Shown: positions 1-6,707 of the stretch, piece by piece
Numbering within the stretch: the first letter of the stretch is position 1
How the letters are laid out: each line of letters begins with the position of its first letter
Notes under the pieces: model-generated
Database searches by the model: none
The model's input: only the letters and a program-made list of their open reading frames with translations
Told to the model about the DNA's origin: nothing
Assembly: GCA_025935435.1 (NCBI GenBank)
Contig: JAICVH010000071.1
Span: forward strand, 1-8,821
Reading direction: 5' to 3'
Length of the DNA stretch: 8,821 nucleotides
DNA from: Burkholderiales bacterium
GTDB taxonomy: Bacteria; Pseudomonadota; Gammaproteobacteria; Burkholderiales; Casimicrobiaceae
Position numbers and translations under genes: made by a program

Positions 1-1324
1 CAACGTCGACGACGATTTCGGTGCGGTCGATCCGGTGACCGACATTCTCGACGGCACGGACCCGGCGACGAACGATCGCTCGACGATCGACGCGACGTCG
101 TTCGGCGGGGCGGTTCAATGGTCGCTGCGCGAAACCCTTCGGGGTCGGCCACACCAGATCGCGATCGGCATCAGTACGCGCTACGGACGCACACGGTTTG
201 CGCAGTCGACGCAGCCGGCGGCGTTCGGTGCCGACCGTGGCACGTTCGGCACCGGGCCGTTCGAATCGACAACCGATGTCGACCTGCGCAACGCCGACGC
301 CGGTCTCTACGCAAGTGACTCGGTTCGCATCGCGCCCGCGTGGACGCTCTCCATGGCGATACGCTACGACACGACGCGCGTCACGATCGCCGATCGCACC
401 GGCGAATCGTCCGACCTCAATGGAACGCACCGGTTCGCGCGCGTGAATCCGGCGCTCGGCGTTACGTTTCATCCGGACGACACGTTGACCGCGTATGCGA
501 GTTTCAGCCAGAGCATGCGAGCACCGACGCCGATCGAATTGACCTGCGCGGACCCGGAGGCGCCATGCAAGCTGCCAAACCAGTTCCTGGCCGATCCCCC
601 GCTCGCCAAGGTCGTATCGACAACGGTCGAAACGGGCGCGCGCGGTGCCTGGCGTGGCATGCGCTGGTCGGCGGCGCTCTATCGCTCCGAATTGCGCGAC
701 GACCTGGCGTTCATAGCGAGCGCCACCGGCGCGACCAACGCCGGCTACTTCCGAAACGTCGGCCGCACACGCCGCCAGGGCATCGAGCTCGCGACGACGG
801 TTCGCGTGAAGAGCGTAACGCTCGCCCTGCGCTACAACGCGATCGACGCGCGCTTCCGCTCGACGTTCGAGGCGGAGAGTCCGGCGAACTCACAGGCCGA
901 TGCGCGCGGGGCGATCGTCGTGCATCCCGGTGACCGCATTCCCGGCATCCCGATGCACACGGCGAAACTGCGCATCGATTGGGATGTGACGCCGCAGTGG
1001 ACGCTCGGCGCATCGGTCGCCGCCGTCTCGAGCCAGTACGCGCGTGGCGACGAAAACAACCGTGACCGATCCGGCCGCGTGCCGGGTTACGCGGTTGCCC
1101 ACATCGACGCCGAATACCGGTTGTCGGCGCACTTCACGCTGTTCGCGCAGGTCGACAACGTGTTCGACCGGCGTTACGCGAACTTCGGGTTGCTCGGTAC
1201 GAATGCGTTCACGGCGCCCGATCGCAGCTTTGGTCCCGCAGCCGGCATTGCGCCGGTCAGCGAGCAATTTCGCGCGCTCGGTGCTCCGCGCGGCGTGTTC
1301 GCCGGGCTGCGCGGAACGTGGTGA
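1..1324 (+). CDS. TonB-dependent outer-membrane receptor, C-terminal part (5' truncated by window)
   Basis: The reading frame is open from base 2 with no stop or convincing start, so the gene begins upstream; 440 residues are visible. The GTG at 35 is internal. What is seen is the beta-barrel part of a TonB-dependent receptor: alternating amphipathic strands separated by polar loops, the conserved segment SMRAPTPIEL (about 512-541), the late motif DNVFDRRYANFG (about 1154-1189), and a last strand ending in a terminal aromatic residue (GLRGTW), as expected of the outer-membrane assembly signal. Two cysteines seven residues apart (codons at 545 and 566) sit in a likely extracellular loop and could form a disulfide. 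The plug domain and TonB box would lie outside the window. The family imports siderophores, metal complexes, vitamins or other scarce ligands with energy from TonB-ExbB-ExbD; the ligand here cannot be told. The gene overlaps the next one by one base, so the two are probably co-expressed. Confidence 0.93.
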   Translation, partial: NVDDDFGAVDPVTDILDGTDPATNDRSTIDATSFGGAVQWSLRETLRGRPHQIAIGISTRYGRTRFAQSTQPAAFGADRGTFGTGPFESTTDVDLRNADAGLYASDSVRIAPAWTLSMAIRYDTTRVTIADRTGESSDLNGTHRFARVNPALGVTFHPDDTLTAYASFSQSMRAPTPIELTCADPEAPCKLPNQFLADPPLAKVVSTTVETGARGAWRGMRWSAALYRSELRDDLAFIASATGATNAGYFRNVGRTRRQGIELATTVRVKSVTLALRYNAIDARFRSTFEAESPANSQADARGAIVVHPGDRIPGIPMHTAKLRIDWDVTPQWTLGASVAAVSSQYARGDENNRDRSGRVPGYAVAHIDAEYRLSAHFTLFAQVDNVFDRRYANFGLLGTNAFTAPDRSFGPAAGIAPVSEQFRALGAPRGVFAGLRGTW

Positions 1325-1326
1325 TG
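1322..1326 (+). other. TGATG stop/start overlap
   Basis: The receptor stop TGA (1322-1324) shares its last base with the ATG of the hydrolase gene (1324-1326). This arrangement usually means termination-reinitiation coupling, and it is the main reason for choosing this start. Confidence 0.65.
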
Positions 1327-2346
1327 CTCGCCTGTCGTCGGTCCATGCACCTGATCGCGCTGCTTCGCGCGATCCGCGTCGTCGTTGCCGAGTTGATTCG
1401 CTTGCGGTTCATGACGGGCTTGATGCTCGTCGCATCGATCGCTCCGGCGTTCGGCGCCGACGACATCGTCATCACGCCGGAAAAGGTGTCGGCGCATGGC
1501 TGGTTCGTGCAGGGCGAAGCCGGGATGGCGAGCGCCGCGAACAAGGGGTTCATGTCGAATGCGGGATTCGTCGTGACGGACGACGGCGTCGTCGTTTTCG
1601 ACGCGCTCGGCACGCCGCCGCTCGGTCGGGCGCTGATCGCGGCGATTCGAACGATCACGCCGGCACCGATCCGGCGCGTCATCGTCAGTCACTATCATGC
1701 CGACCATGTTTACGGACTCGTGCCGCTCAAGGAGGCCGGCGCCGAAATCTGGGCGTACCGTAAGGGTGAAGCGTATTTTTCGTCCGGTCTGGCCGACGAG
1801 CGCTTGGCGCAACGGCGCGCCGACCTGTTCCCGTGGGTCGACGAAACGACGCGCGTGTTGCGTCCCGATCTCTGGCTCGATGGCGATACCGAGTTCCGTC
1901 TCGGCGGACTGACGTTCCGACTGATCTATTCGGGTGGCGGGCACGCCCCCGAGGACCTGATGCTGTACGTCGTCGAGGACCGCCTGCTCTACGCCGGCGA
2001 CCTCATTTTCGCCGGCCGTATTCCGTTCGTGGGAAATGGCGACAGCAAAGGCTGGCTCGAGGCGACGAAGAAGATGCTCGCGCTGACACCGGACATCGTG
2101 GTTCCGGGTCACGGCCCAGCGTCGCGCAACGTTGCGCGCGATCTTGCGTTGACGCGCGACTACCTCGTTTACTTGCGCGAGACGATGGGTCGCGCGGTGC
2201 GCGATCTCACGCCGTTCGACGAGGCGTATGCGAGCACCGATTGGTCGCGATTCAAGGCGCTGCCTGCGTTCGAGCCCGCGAATCGCATCAATGCCTGGGG
2301 CACGTACCTGCGGATGGAGCAGGAGGAGCTGCAGCGCTCGAAGTAA
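1324..2346 (+). CDS. Metallo-beta-lactamase-fold hydrolase, probably exported
   Basis: A 340-residue protein with the full metal-site set of the metallo-beta-lactamase superfamily: HYHADH (H123, H125, D127, H128), GGGHAPED (H207), YAGDL (D226) and PGHG (H263). A two-metal hydrolase is expected. It resembles SoxH-like or quinoprotein-relay-type MBL proteins rather than true beta-lactamases; the substrate is unknown. I chose the ATG at 1324 because it forms a TGATG overlap with the receptor stop and has a GGA about ten bases upstream. This gives an unusually long N-terminus of about 44 residues with several arginines, then a hydrophobic stretch ending SIAPAFG before ADD, which looks like a signal-peptide cleavage site. 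ATGs at 1345 and 1411 are alternatives; the one at 1411 would lack the basic n-region. After residue 270 comes a helical C-terminal extension. Coupling to a TonB receptor suggests a periplasmic role with the imported compound, but this is inference. Confidence 0.88.
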   Translation: MLACRRSMHLIALLRAIRVVVAELIRLRFMTGLMLVASIAPAFGADDIVITPEKVSAHGWFVQGEAGMASAANKGFMSNAGFVVTDDGVVVFDALGTPPLGRALIAAIRTITPAPIRRVIVSHYHADHVYGLVPLKEAGAEIWAYRKGEAYFSSGLADERLAQRRADLFPWVDETTRVLRPDLWLDGDTEFRLGGLTFRLIYSGGGHAPEDLMLYVVEDRLLYAGDLIFAGRIPFVGNGDSKGWLEATKKMLALTPDIVVPGHGPASRNVARDLALTRDYLVYLRETMGRAVRDLTPFDEAYASTDWSRFKALPAFEPANRINAWGTYLRMEQEELQRSK

Positions 2347-2365
2347 GTCCGGCGGCACCAGCTTC

Positions 2366-2391
2366 GGCAGCCGTCGGGGTGCGCGGCGCGC
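2366..2391. repeat. Intergenic repeat, copy 1 (direct copy)
   Basis: The 26-base unit reads GGCAGCCGTCGGGGTG followed by CGCGGCGCGC. It matches copy 2 at 2415-2440 in 24 of 26 positions, with a period of 49 bases. Both copies are preceded by the octamer CGGCACCA (2353-2360 and 2399-2406). Extended leftwards to 2361, it also matches the reverse complement of 2550-2580 in 28 of 31 positions. It starts about 20 bases after the stop codon of the hydrolase gene. Confidence 0.8.
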
Positions 2392-2414
2392 AGCGCGTCG
2401 GCACCATCGTGCTA

Positions 2415-2575
2415 GGCAGCCGCCGGGGTGTGCGGCGCGCGACTGGAAGTGCCGGTCGTCGCGGGTGGCGCGGCCCAGTCGAACGCGCGCGTAGCGCGAC
2501 GCCGAGTCGCCGCGCCGGGTACCCGCAGACCGGCGTTTACGGACGCGGAGCGCGTCGCGCACCCCGGCGGATGCC
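2415..2575. repeat. Nested imperfect inverted repeat (about 160 bp) between convergent genes
   Basis: The outer arms 2415-2440 and 2550-2575 are complementary at 23 of 26 positions. Inner arms 2451-2481 and 2503-2534 share three collinear complementary blocks (GCCGGTC, GCGGGT, GGCGCGGC). The centre is a small hairpin CGCGC-GTA-GCGCG at 2486-2498. All three levels are centred near 2492-2495, so transcribed RNA could fold into one long branched hairpin from either strand. It fills the 246-bp space between two convergent genes, so a bidirectional terminator or mRNA 3'-end stabiliser is plausible. There is no T-run for a classical intrinsic terminator. It could also be a relic of a small non-autonomous, REP/MITE-like element. 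No protein-coding signal is seen in 2347-2592. Confidence 0.7.
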
Positions 2576-2592
2576 GAAGCCAGAACGAGAGA

Positions 2593-3831
2593 TCAGTCGG
2601 CCGCCCGCACGGCGACATCCTCGGCGCCGAGCCCTCCGCTCGTCGTGCGCGGCAGCAGCAGCACGACACACAGCGTGACGATGGCAATCGCCGCCATCAA
2701 CAGCAGCAGCGCATCGAACCCCGCCGTCTTGACCAGCGGCCCGAGTAACCACACGGCAAGCGAGCTCACGCCAAACGCAACCGCGAGCCGCATGCCCGAA
2801 ACGCGCGAGCGCATGCGATCGTCGACATACCGAACGATGATCGCGTCGGTGAATGGAATCGCACCAAACACGGCAATCATGAACGCGATCATCAACGCAT
2901 AAAGCCACCATCCGCCTGCATGCGCCGCGAGCAGGAACAGCGGCGCCTGCGCGGCAACGATCGCGGCGTACAGCAGCTTGAGTGGCAAGCGATCGAGCAG
3001 CAGGCCGACCGCGACCTGCGTGATCGCGCCCGCGACGTACACGAGCGCGAGCAGCGTGCCAAGCGCCGCCGGGTCCTCGACGATGCCACGAAAGCGCTCG
3101 CGCAACAGTTCACCATTGCCGTTGGTCGTGAAGTTGAACAGCAGCGAACCGGAGATCGATGCCACCGTGACGACCGCAAACACGTGCGCGAGCGTTCGTC
3201 TGGCCGCCATGGCCCTTGTGGGTTGCCTGCGCGCCGGAGCGACCAGCTCGCGTGGCGCGAGGCGCGCAAAGGCGATGCCGCACGCGAACGCAACGATCGC
3301 CGGTACGACGAACGCCATCCGCCAGCCGGCGTATTTGACGAGCGCGCCGGTCGCAATCGCCGACAACGCGACGCCGAGGTTGCCGGAAAGGCCATTGATG
3401 CCGATCGTGAGTCCCGGGCGCGTCGAGCGCTGCACGAGCATCGGAATACCGACCGGGTGATAGATCGCGGAAAAGAGACCGAGGAGCGTCAACGCCGCGG
3501 CCAGTTGCCACGTCGATTGCGTGAGCGCTGCGAGCAGCGCGGACACGCCCATGCCGAAAAAGAACACCAGCATCATGCGTCGCCGCCCCCACAGGTCGCC
3601 AAGCCGCCCCGCCGGCAGCGACCCCAGACCGAACATCGCGAACGCGCCGACGCCGTACGGCATCAGATCCTCCCAGCGCGCAACGCCGAAATCGGCGGCG
3701 ATCGACGCAACTGCGGTCGCGAAGATCAGCAGGAACATGTGATCGATCGCGTGCGCGACGTTCAGCAGCACGCCGGTCGCGCGTGGCAATGGTGCTACCG
3801 GATCGCCGTTCACGCGCGCCGGCATGTTCAT
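2593..3831 (-). CDS. MFS transporter, 12-TM type
   Basis: A 412-residue integral inner-membrane protein with about twelve hydrophobic segments. Typical MFS signs are motif A after the second segment (GRLGDLWGRRR, residues 75-85), a glycine-rich fourth/fifth segment (GINGLSGNLGVALS, about 144-157), and a charged central loop rich in Arg (about 190-212) dividing the two six-helix halves. The HAIDH near the N-terminus (27-31) and IYHPVG (123-128) recall the fosmidomycin-resistance-like branch of the family, but substrate and direction are unknown. The frame is open upstream to 4017, but that part lies inside the phosphodiesterase gene and is basic and non-hydrophobic. The ATG at 3831 forms an ATGA overlap with the preceding stop and puts the first membrane segment near residue 20; an ATG at 3825 is possible. 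It is the last gene of the - strand operon. Export of a by-product, or a second uptake route for the operon's substrate, are the likely roles. Confidence 0.9.
   Translation of the reverse strand: MNMPARVNGDPVAPLPRATGVLLNVAHAIDHMFLLIFATAVASIAADFGVARWEDLMPYGVGAFAMFGLGSLPAGRLGDLWGRRRMMLVFFFGMGVSALLAALTQSTWQLAAALTLLGLFSAIYHPVGIPMLVQRSTRPGLTIGINGLSGNLGVALSAIATGALVKYAGWRMAFVVPAIVAFACGIAFARLAPRELVAPARRQPTRAMAARRTLAHVFAVVTVASISGSLLFNFTTNGNGELLRERFRGIVEDPAALGTLLALVYVAGAITQVAVGLLLDRLPLKLLYAAIVAAQAPLFLLAAHAGGWWLYALMIAFMIAVFGAIPFTDAIIVRYVDDRMRSRVSGMRLAVAFGVSSLAVWLLGPLVKTAGFDALLLLMAAIAIVTLCVVLLLPRTTSGGLGAEDVAVRAAD
3828..3831 (-). other. ATGA stop/start overlap (phosphodiesterase / MFS)
   Basis: The TGA of the phosphodiesterase gene (3830-3828) overlaps the ATG of the MFS gene (3831-3829). 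I see no purine-rich Shine-Dalgarno just upstream (CAGACATCAGTCAC precedes the ATG), so MFS translation probably depends on ribosomes finishing the upstream gene. Confidence 0.7.
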
Positions 3832-5702
3832 GTGACTGATGTCTGCACGACAGACGCCCAGCGCGATGCGCGCGCCCACTCGGGAAAGTCGGTGACGGGC
3901 AACGGCTTGCCGACGTAGTATCCCTGCGCCGCATCGCAGCCCAGCGCCGACAAAGCATCGAATACCGGCTCGTTCTCGACACCTTCGGCAATCGCCCGCA
4001 TATGCAACGCATGGCAAAGCTCGACCGTCGACCGGACGATCGCTGCCGATTCCGGATCGTCGAGCATGCGCCGCACGAACGACTGGTCGATCTTGATGCT
4101 GGATACCGGCAACTGCTGCAGGTACCGCAGACTCGAATAGCCGGTCCCGTAGTCATCGACCATCAGCTCGATACCGAGGTCGCGCAGCCGCCCGAGCGTC
4201 TCGATGACCGTTTCGGGGTCGACCATCAACGCGGACTCGGTCAGCTCGAACTCCATCCATCCATCCTGCGTACCCCAGGTCGCGATCAAATCGCGCACGC
4301 GATCGACGAGGCGCGGGTCGTGCAGATCGCGCGCGGACAAGTTGACCGCGAGCGGCTGGTCGAACGATGCTGCATGCCATCGGTGTCGCTCGCGAAACGC
4401 CGCTTCCAGCACCCAGTGCGTCAGCGGCGTGATCAGGCCGGCGCTCTCCGCCAATTCAACGAACACCGCCGGCGACACCATGCCCTGCTCGGGATGCTTC
4501 CAGCGCATCAATGCTTCGGCGCCGCAAAAACGCGACGTGTCGATCGCCACCTTCGGCTGGCAATAAAGCGTCAGCTCATCGGCGTCGATGGCGCGACGCA
4601 AATCGCCGATCAGGCCGAGGCGTCGCCTGCGTTCGTCGTCGTGCAAACCGCTGTACAGCGCGAAGTGTCCATGCGCGCTCGCGCGATACATCGCGACCTT
4701 CGCGCGCCGCATCAGCTCGTCGGGCTCGTCGCCATGTCCCGGAAACAGAGCGATGCCGATGACGCCGCGCGCGTCGACCTGCATGCCGGCAAGCTCAACG
4801 GGGCGGTAAAGCGCATCGACAATGCGTGCTGCGACGTCGCAGGCGCGATGCGAGTCGGCATCATGAAGCAACAGCGCAAGTTCATCCTCTCCGATCCGCG
4901 CGAGCGCATCCTGGCCACTGCGCGCGACCGCGGCGACGCGCTCGGCGATGTCGGTGATCAGCCGATCGCCGGCCGCGTGACCGAGCGTGTCGCCGATCTC
5001 GTCGAAGTGACCGATGTGAATCGACAGCAGCGCGAGCGCATGACCATGCTCACGCGCATCTGCCACGGCCGTCGTGATCCGCTCCCGCATCGCTGCCCGA
5101 TTGGGCAGGCCGGTCAACGGATCGTGATACGCCATGCGCTCGATCGTCCGCTCGGCCTCGGCATGACGCGCCAGCATGCGCAGGTGGGCGATGCCGTAAC
5201 CGAGGTCGTCGGCGAGTTCGGCGAGCAGCGCCGTTTCCGGTTCGTCGAATGCCGCCTCGTCCGCGGCGACCAGCGTCAGGCAGCCGATGATCTCACCGCC
5301 AGCGCGAAGCGGGAATGCACTGACCGAACCATAGCCCCGGCGCAGCGCGTCGGTGCGCCACCGCGCGAGCAGCGGGTCGCTCTGCAACTGGCGTCCAATC
5401 GAGGGTTTGCCGGTGCGGATCGCTTCACCCGACACGCTCGGCCGATCGTCGCTCCATGAGAAGTGGGCGTCCGCGAAAAACGACGCGTGACTTCCTGCGT
5501 GCGCCACCGGACGAATCGTACGTTCGCGATCGTGGTCCGCGTAACCAATCCACACGATGCGGTAGCCACCCTCGTCGACGAGCACCCGGCACATCGCCTG
5601 CACAAGCTCCGCCTCGGCGGCGGCCCGCAGCAGCGTTCGATGTCCCGCGCGGAGCGTGCGCAACACGCGGTTGACTCGGGCGAGGGCGTCGCCATCGATC
5701 AT
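3828..5702 (-). CDS. GAF-GGDEF(degenerate)-EAL cyclic-di-GMP phosphodiesterase
   Basis: A 624-residue protein without a signal peptide or membrane segment, so probably cytoplasmic. Domain order: GAF sensor (about 25-175), GGDEF (about 185-345), EAL (about 362-612). The EAL domain has the full catalytic set: E396 (EAL), N454 (NLSARD), E486 (ELTES), D516-D517 (DDYGTGYSSL), K537 (KIDQSF), E573 (AEGVEN) and Q593 (QGYYVGKPL). Their spacing is that of active phosphodiesterases, so hydrolysis of c-di-GMP to pGpG is expected. The GGDEF domain keeps DPLTGLPNR (194-202) and GHAAGD (241-246), but its signature is GEDEL (271-275), and the usual metal and base-binding positions are H229, G231 and G237 instead of Asp, Asp and Asn. 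Cyclase activity is therefore unlikely; it may bind GTP or act as a structural link. The GAF domain probably senses a small ligand. The start at 5702 forms an ATGA overlap with the dehydrogenase stop, and the end overlaps the MFS start. Confidence 0.93.
   Translation of the reverse strand: MIDGDALARVNRVLRTLRAGHRTLLRAAAEAELVQAMCRVLVDEGGYRIVWIGYADHDRERTIRPVAHAGSHASFFADAHFSWSDDRPSVSGEAIRTGKPSIGRQLQSDPLLARWRTDALRRGYGSVSAFPLRAGGEIIGCLTLVAADEAAFDEPETALLAELADDLGYGIAHLRMLARHAEAERTIERMAYHDPLTGLPNRAAMRERITTAVADAREHGHALALLSIHIGHFDEIGDTLGHAAGDRLITDIAERVAAVARSGQDALARIGEDELALLLHDADSHRACDVAARIVDALYRPVELAGMQVDARGVIGIALFPGHGDEPDELMRRAKVAMYRASAHGHFALYSGLHDDERRRRLGLIGDLRRAIDADELTLYCQPKVAIDTSRFCGAEALMRWKHPEQGMVSPAVFVELAESAGLITPLTHWVLEAAFRERHRWHAASFDQPLAVNLSARDLHDPRLVDRVRDLIATWGTQDGWMEFELTESALMVDPETVIETLGRLRDLGIELMVDDYGTGYSSLRYLQQLPVSSIKIDQSFVRRMLDDPESAAIVRSTVELCHALHMRAIAEGVENEPVFDALSALGCDAAQGYYVGKPLPVTDFPEWARASRWASVVQTSVT
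5699..5702 (-). other. ATGA stop/start overlap (dehydrogenase / phosphodiesterase)
   Basis: The TGA of the Ldh_2-type dehydrogenase gene (5701-5699) overlaps the ATG of the c-di-GMP phosphodiesterase gene (5702-5700). The bases before the ATG (GCTGGCGCTTGCCGA) hold no clear Shine-Dalgarno, which points to coupled translation. Confidence 0.7.
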
Positions 5703-6700
5703 TCGGCAAGCGCCAGCAACTGCTGATGGAGCGTGGCGGGAACGTCGACACCGTCCTTCGTGGCGCGAGCGCGAAGTGCATCGCGACGCTCCCCCGGCAA
5801 GCGCACGCCCGCGTCCTGGTGCATCGCTTCGATCAACGTCTCCACGCGTTCGAAATAGACGTCTGCACCGGCGAGCGCGTCGGGATCCACAACGACGAAT
5901 GCCTGACCCATGCGTGGACGGTTGCCTTCGTCGACGAAGAAGGAACTCGCTTCGAACCCGAGCGCTGCGCCGGTAAGCGCCGTGACGAGAAGTTCCACGA
6001 CCAGGGCGAGCATCGCGCCTTTCGTGCCGCCCATTGCGAGCATCGATCCTTGAAGCGCGGCGTTCGCATCGGTGGTCGGCTGTCCCTCGGCATCGAGCGC
6101 CCAGCCGAGCGGAATCGGCCGCCCTTCACGCGCGGCGACCATGACCTTGCCGCGCGCAACTTCCGAGAGGGACAGGTCGATCGTCAGCGGTGCGGCGTCA
6201 CGACGCGGAAACACCGCGGCGATCGGATTGGTGCCGAACAGCGCGTGACGACCCCCAGCCGCCGGCATTGCCGCAGGCGAATTGCCGAACGCTAGACCGA
6301 CCATGCGTGCGGCGGCGACCGGCTGCAGATGCCACGCCGCGACACCGAAGTGATGGCTGTTGGTGACGCCTGCGAATGCGATACCGAACTCCCGTGCGCG
6401 ACGCACGGCCTCGGCCACGGCGAGCGCGCACGCCGGAAACGCCAGGCCGTGTCGCGCATCGACCAGCAGCGCACCCCGGCGCTCATGCGCGATCGAGGCG
6501 ACGGCGGTGCCATCCGCGCGTCCGTTGCGAAGATGCGTCGCATACTGCGGCACGCGCGCAACGCCGTGCGAAGCGAGCCCCTGCGCGTCGGCAGCGACCA
6601 GCGCATCGGCCGTCACGTTCGCCATTGCCTGCGACGCACCGGCGCGTTCCAGCGCACGTGCTGCGAGGCCGTGCAACTCGGATAGCGTCAAGGTCGGCAT
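5699..6700 (-). CDS. Ldh_2-family NAD(P)-dependent 2-hydroxyacid dehydrogenase (malate/L-lactate/L-sulfolactate type)
   Basis: A 333-residue cytoplasmic oxidoreductase of the Ldh_2 (malate/L-lactate dehydrogenase) family, which is unrelated in fold to classical lactate dehydrogenase. Seen in order: the ADAQGLASHGVARVPQY segment (37-53) with the family's catalytic His (H45) and a nearby Arg (R49); NSHHFG (114-119); FGTNPIA (155-161), part of the cofactor site; and GGTKGAMLALVVELL (224-238). Length is normal. Members reduce 2-oxoacids or oxidise 2-hydroxyacids (malate, lactate, ureidoglycolate, sulfolactate by ComC), and some reduce cyclic imino acids, so the substrate is open. I chose the ATG at 6700, seven bases after the stop of the hydroxyacid dehydrogenase gene, because MPTLTLSELHGLAARAL is a typical N-terminus. 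A GTG at 6733 would add 11 residues and overlap the upstream gene. The neighbouring D-2-hydroxyacid dehydrogenase suggests that the two work on one 2-oxoacid/2-hydroxyacid pair. Confidence 0.9.
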   Translation of the reverse strand: MPTLTLSELHGLAARALERAGASQAMANVTADALVAADAQGLASHGVARVPQYATHLRNGRADGTAVASIAHERRGALLVDARHGLAFPACALAVAEAVRRAREFGIAFAGVTNSHHFGVAAWHLQPVAAARMVGLAFGNSPAAMPAAGGRHALFGTNPIAAVFPRRDAAPLTIDLSLSEVARGKVMVAAREGRPIPLGWALDAEGQPTTDANAALQGSMLAMGGTKGAMLALVVELLVTALTGAALGFEASSFFVDEGNRPRMGQAFVVVDPDALAGADVYFERVETLIEAMHQDAGVRLPGERRDALRARATKDGVDVPATLHQQLLALAE

Positions 6701-6707
6701 GTCCGAA

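Noticed and set aside
2491..2515. GTAG tetranucleotide followed by a palindrome, as in REP elements
   Set aside because: The tetranucleotide lies in the loop of the central hairpin and is expected by chance in such sequence. Without other genomic copies it is not evidence for a REP by itself.
1174..2562. Long - strand open frame (462 codons) opposite the MBL hydrolase
   Set aside because: The + strand encodes all MBL metal ligands. The antisense product is low-complexity Arg-rich sequence and crosses the intergenic repeat.
2347..2592. Classical rho-independent terminator between the convergent genes
   Set aside because: There are stems but no T-run on either strand, so I describe inverted repeats instead of an intrinsic terminator.
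3832..4017. Upstream extension of the MFS frame to 4017
   Set aside because: These 62 codons lie inside the phosphodiesterase EAL domain in another frame and are Cys/Arg-rich. The ATGA start at 3831 is far better supported.
4002..5459. Long + strand open frame (485 codons) opposite the phosphodiesterase gene
   Set aside because: It is an antisense shadow caused by strong G/C third-position bias. Its translation is Arg/Gln/His-rich without recognisable domains, while the - strand frame carries complete GAF, GGDEF and EAL motifs.
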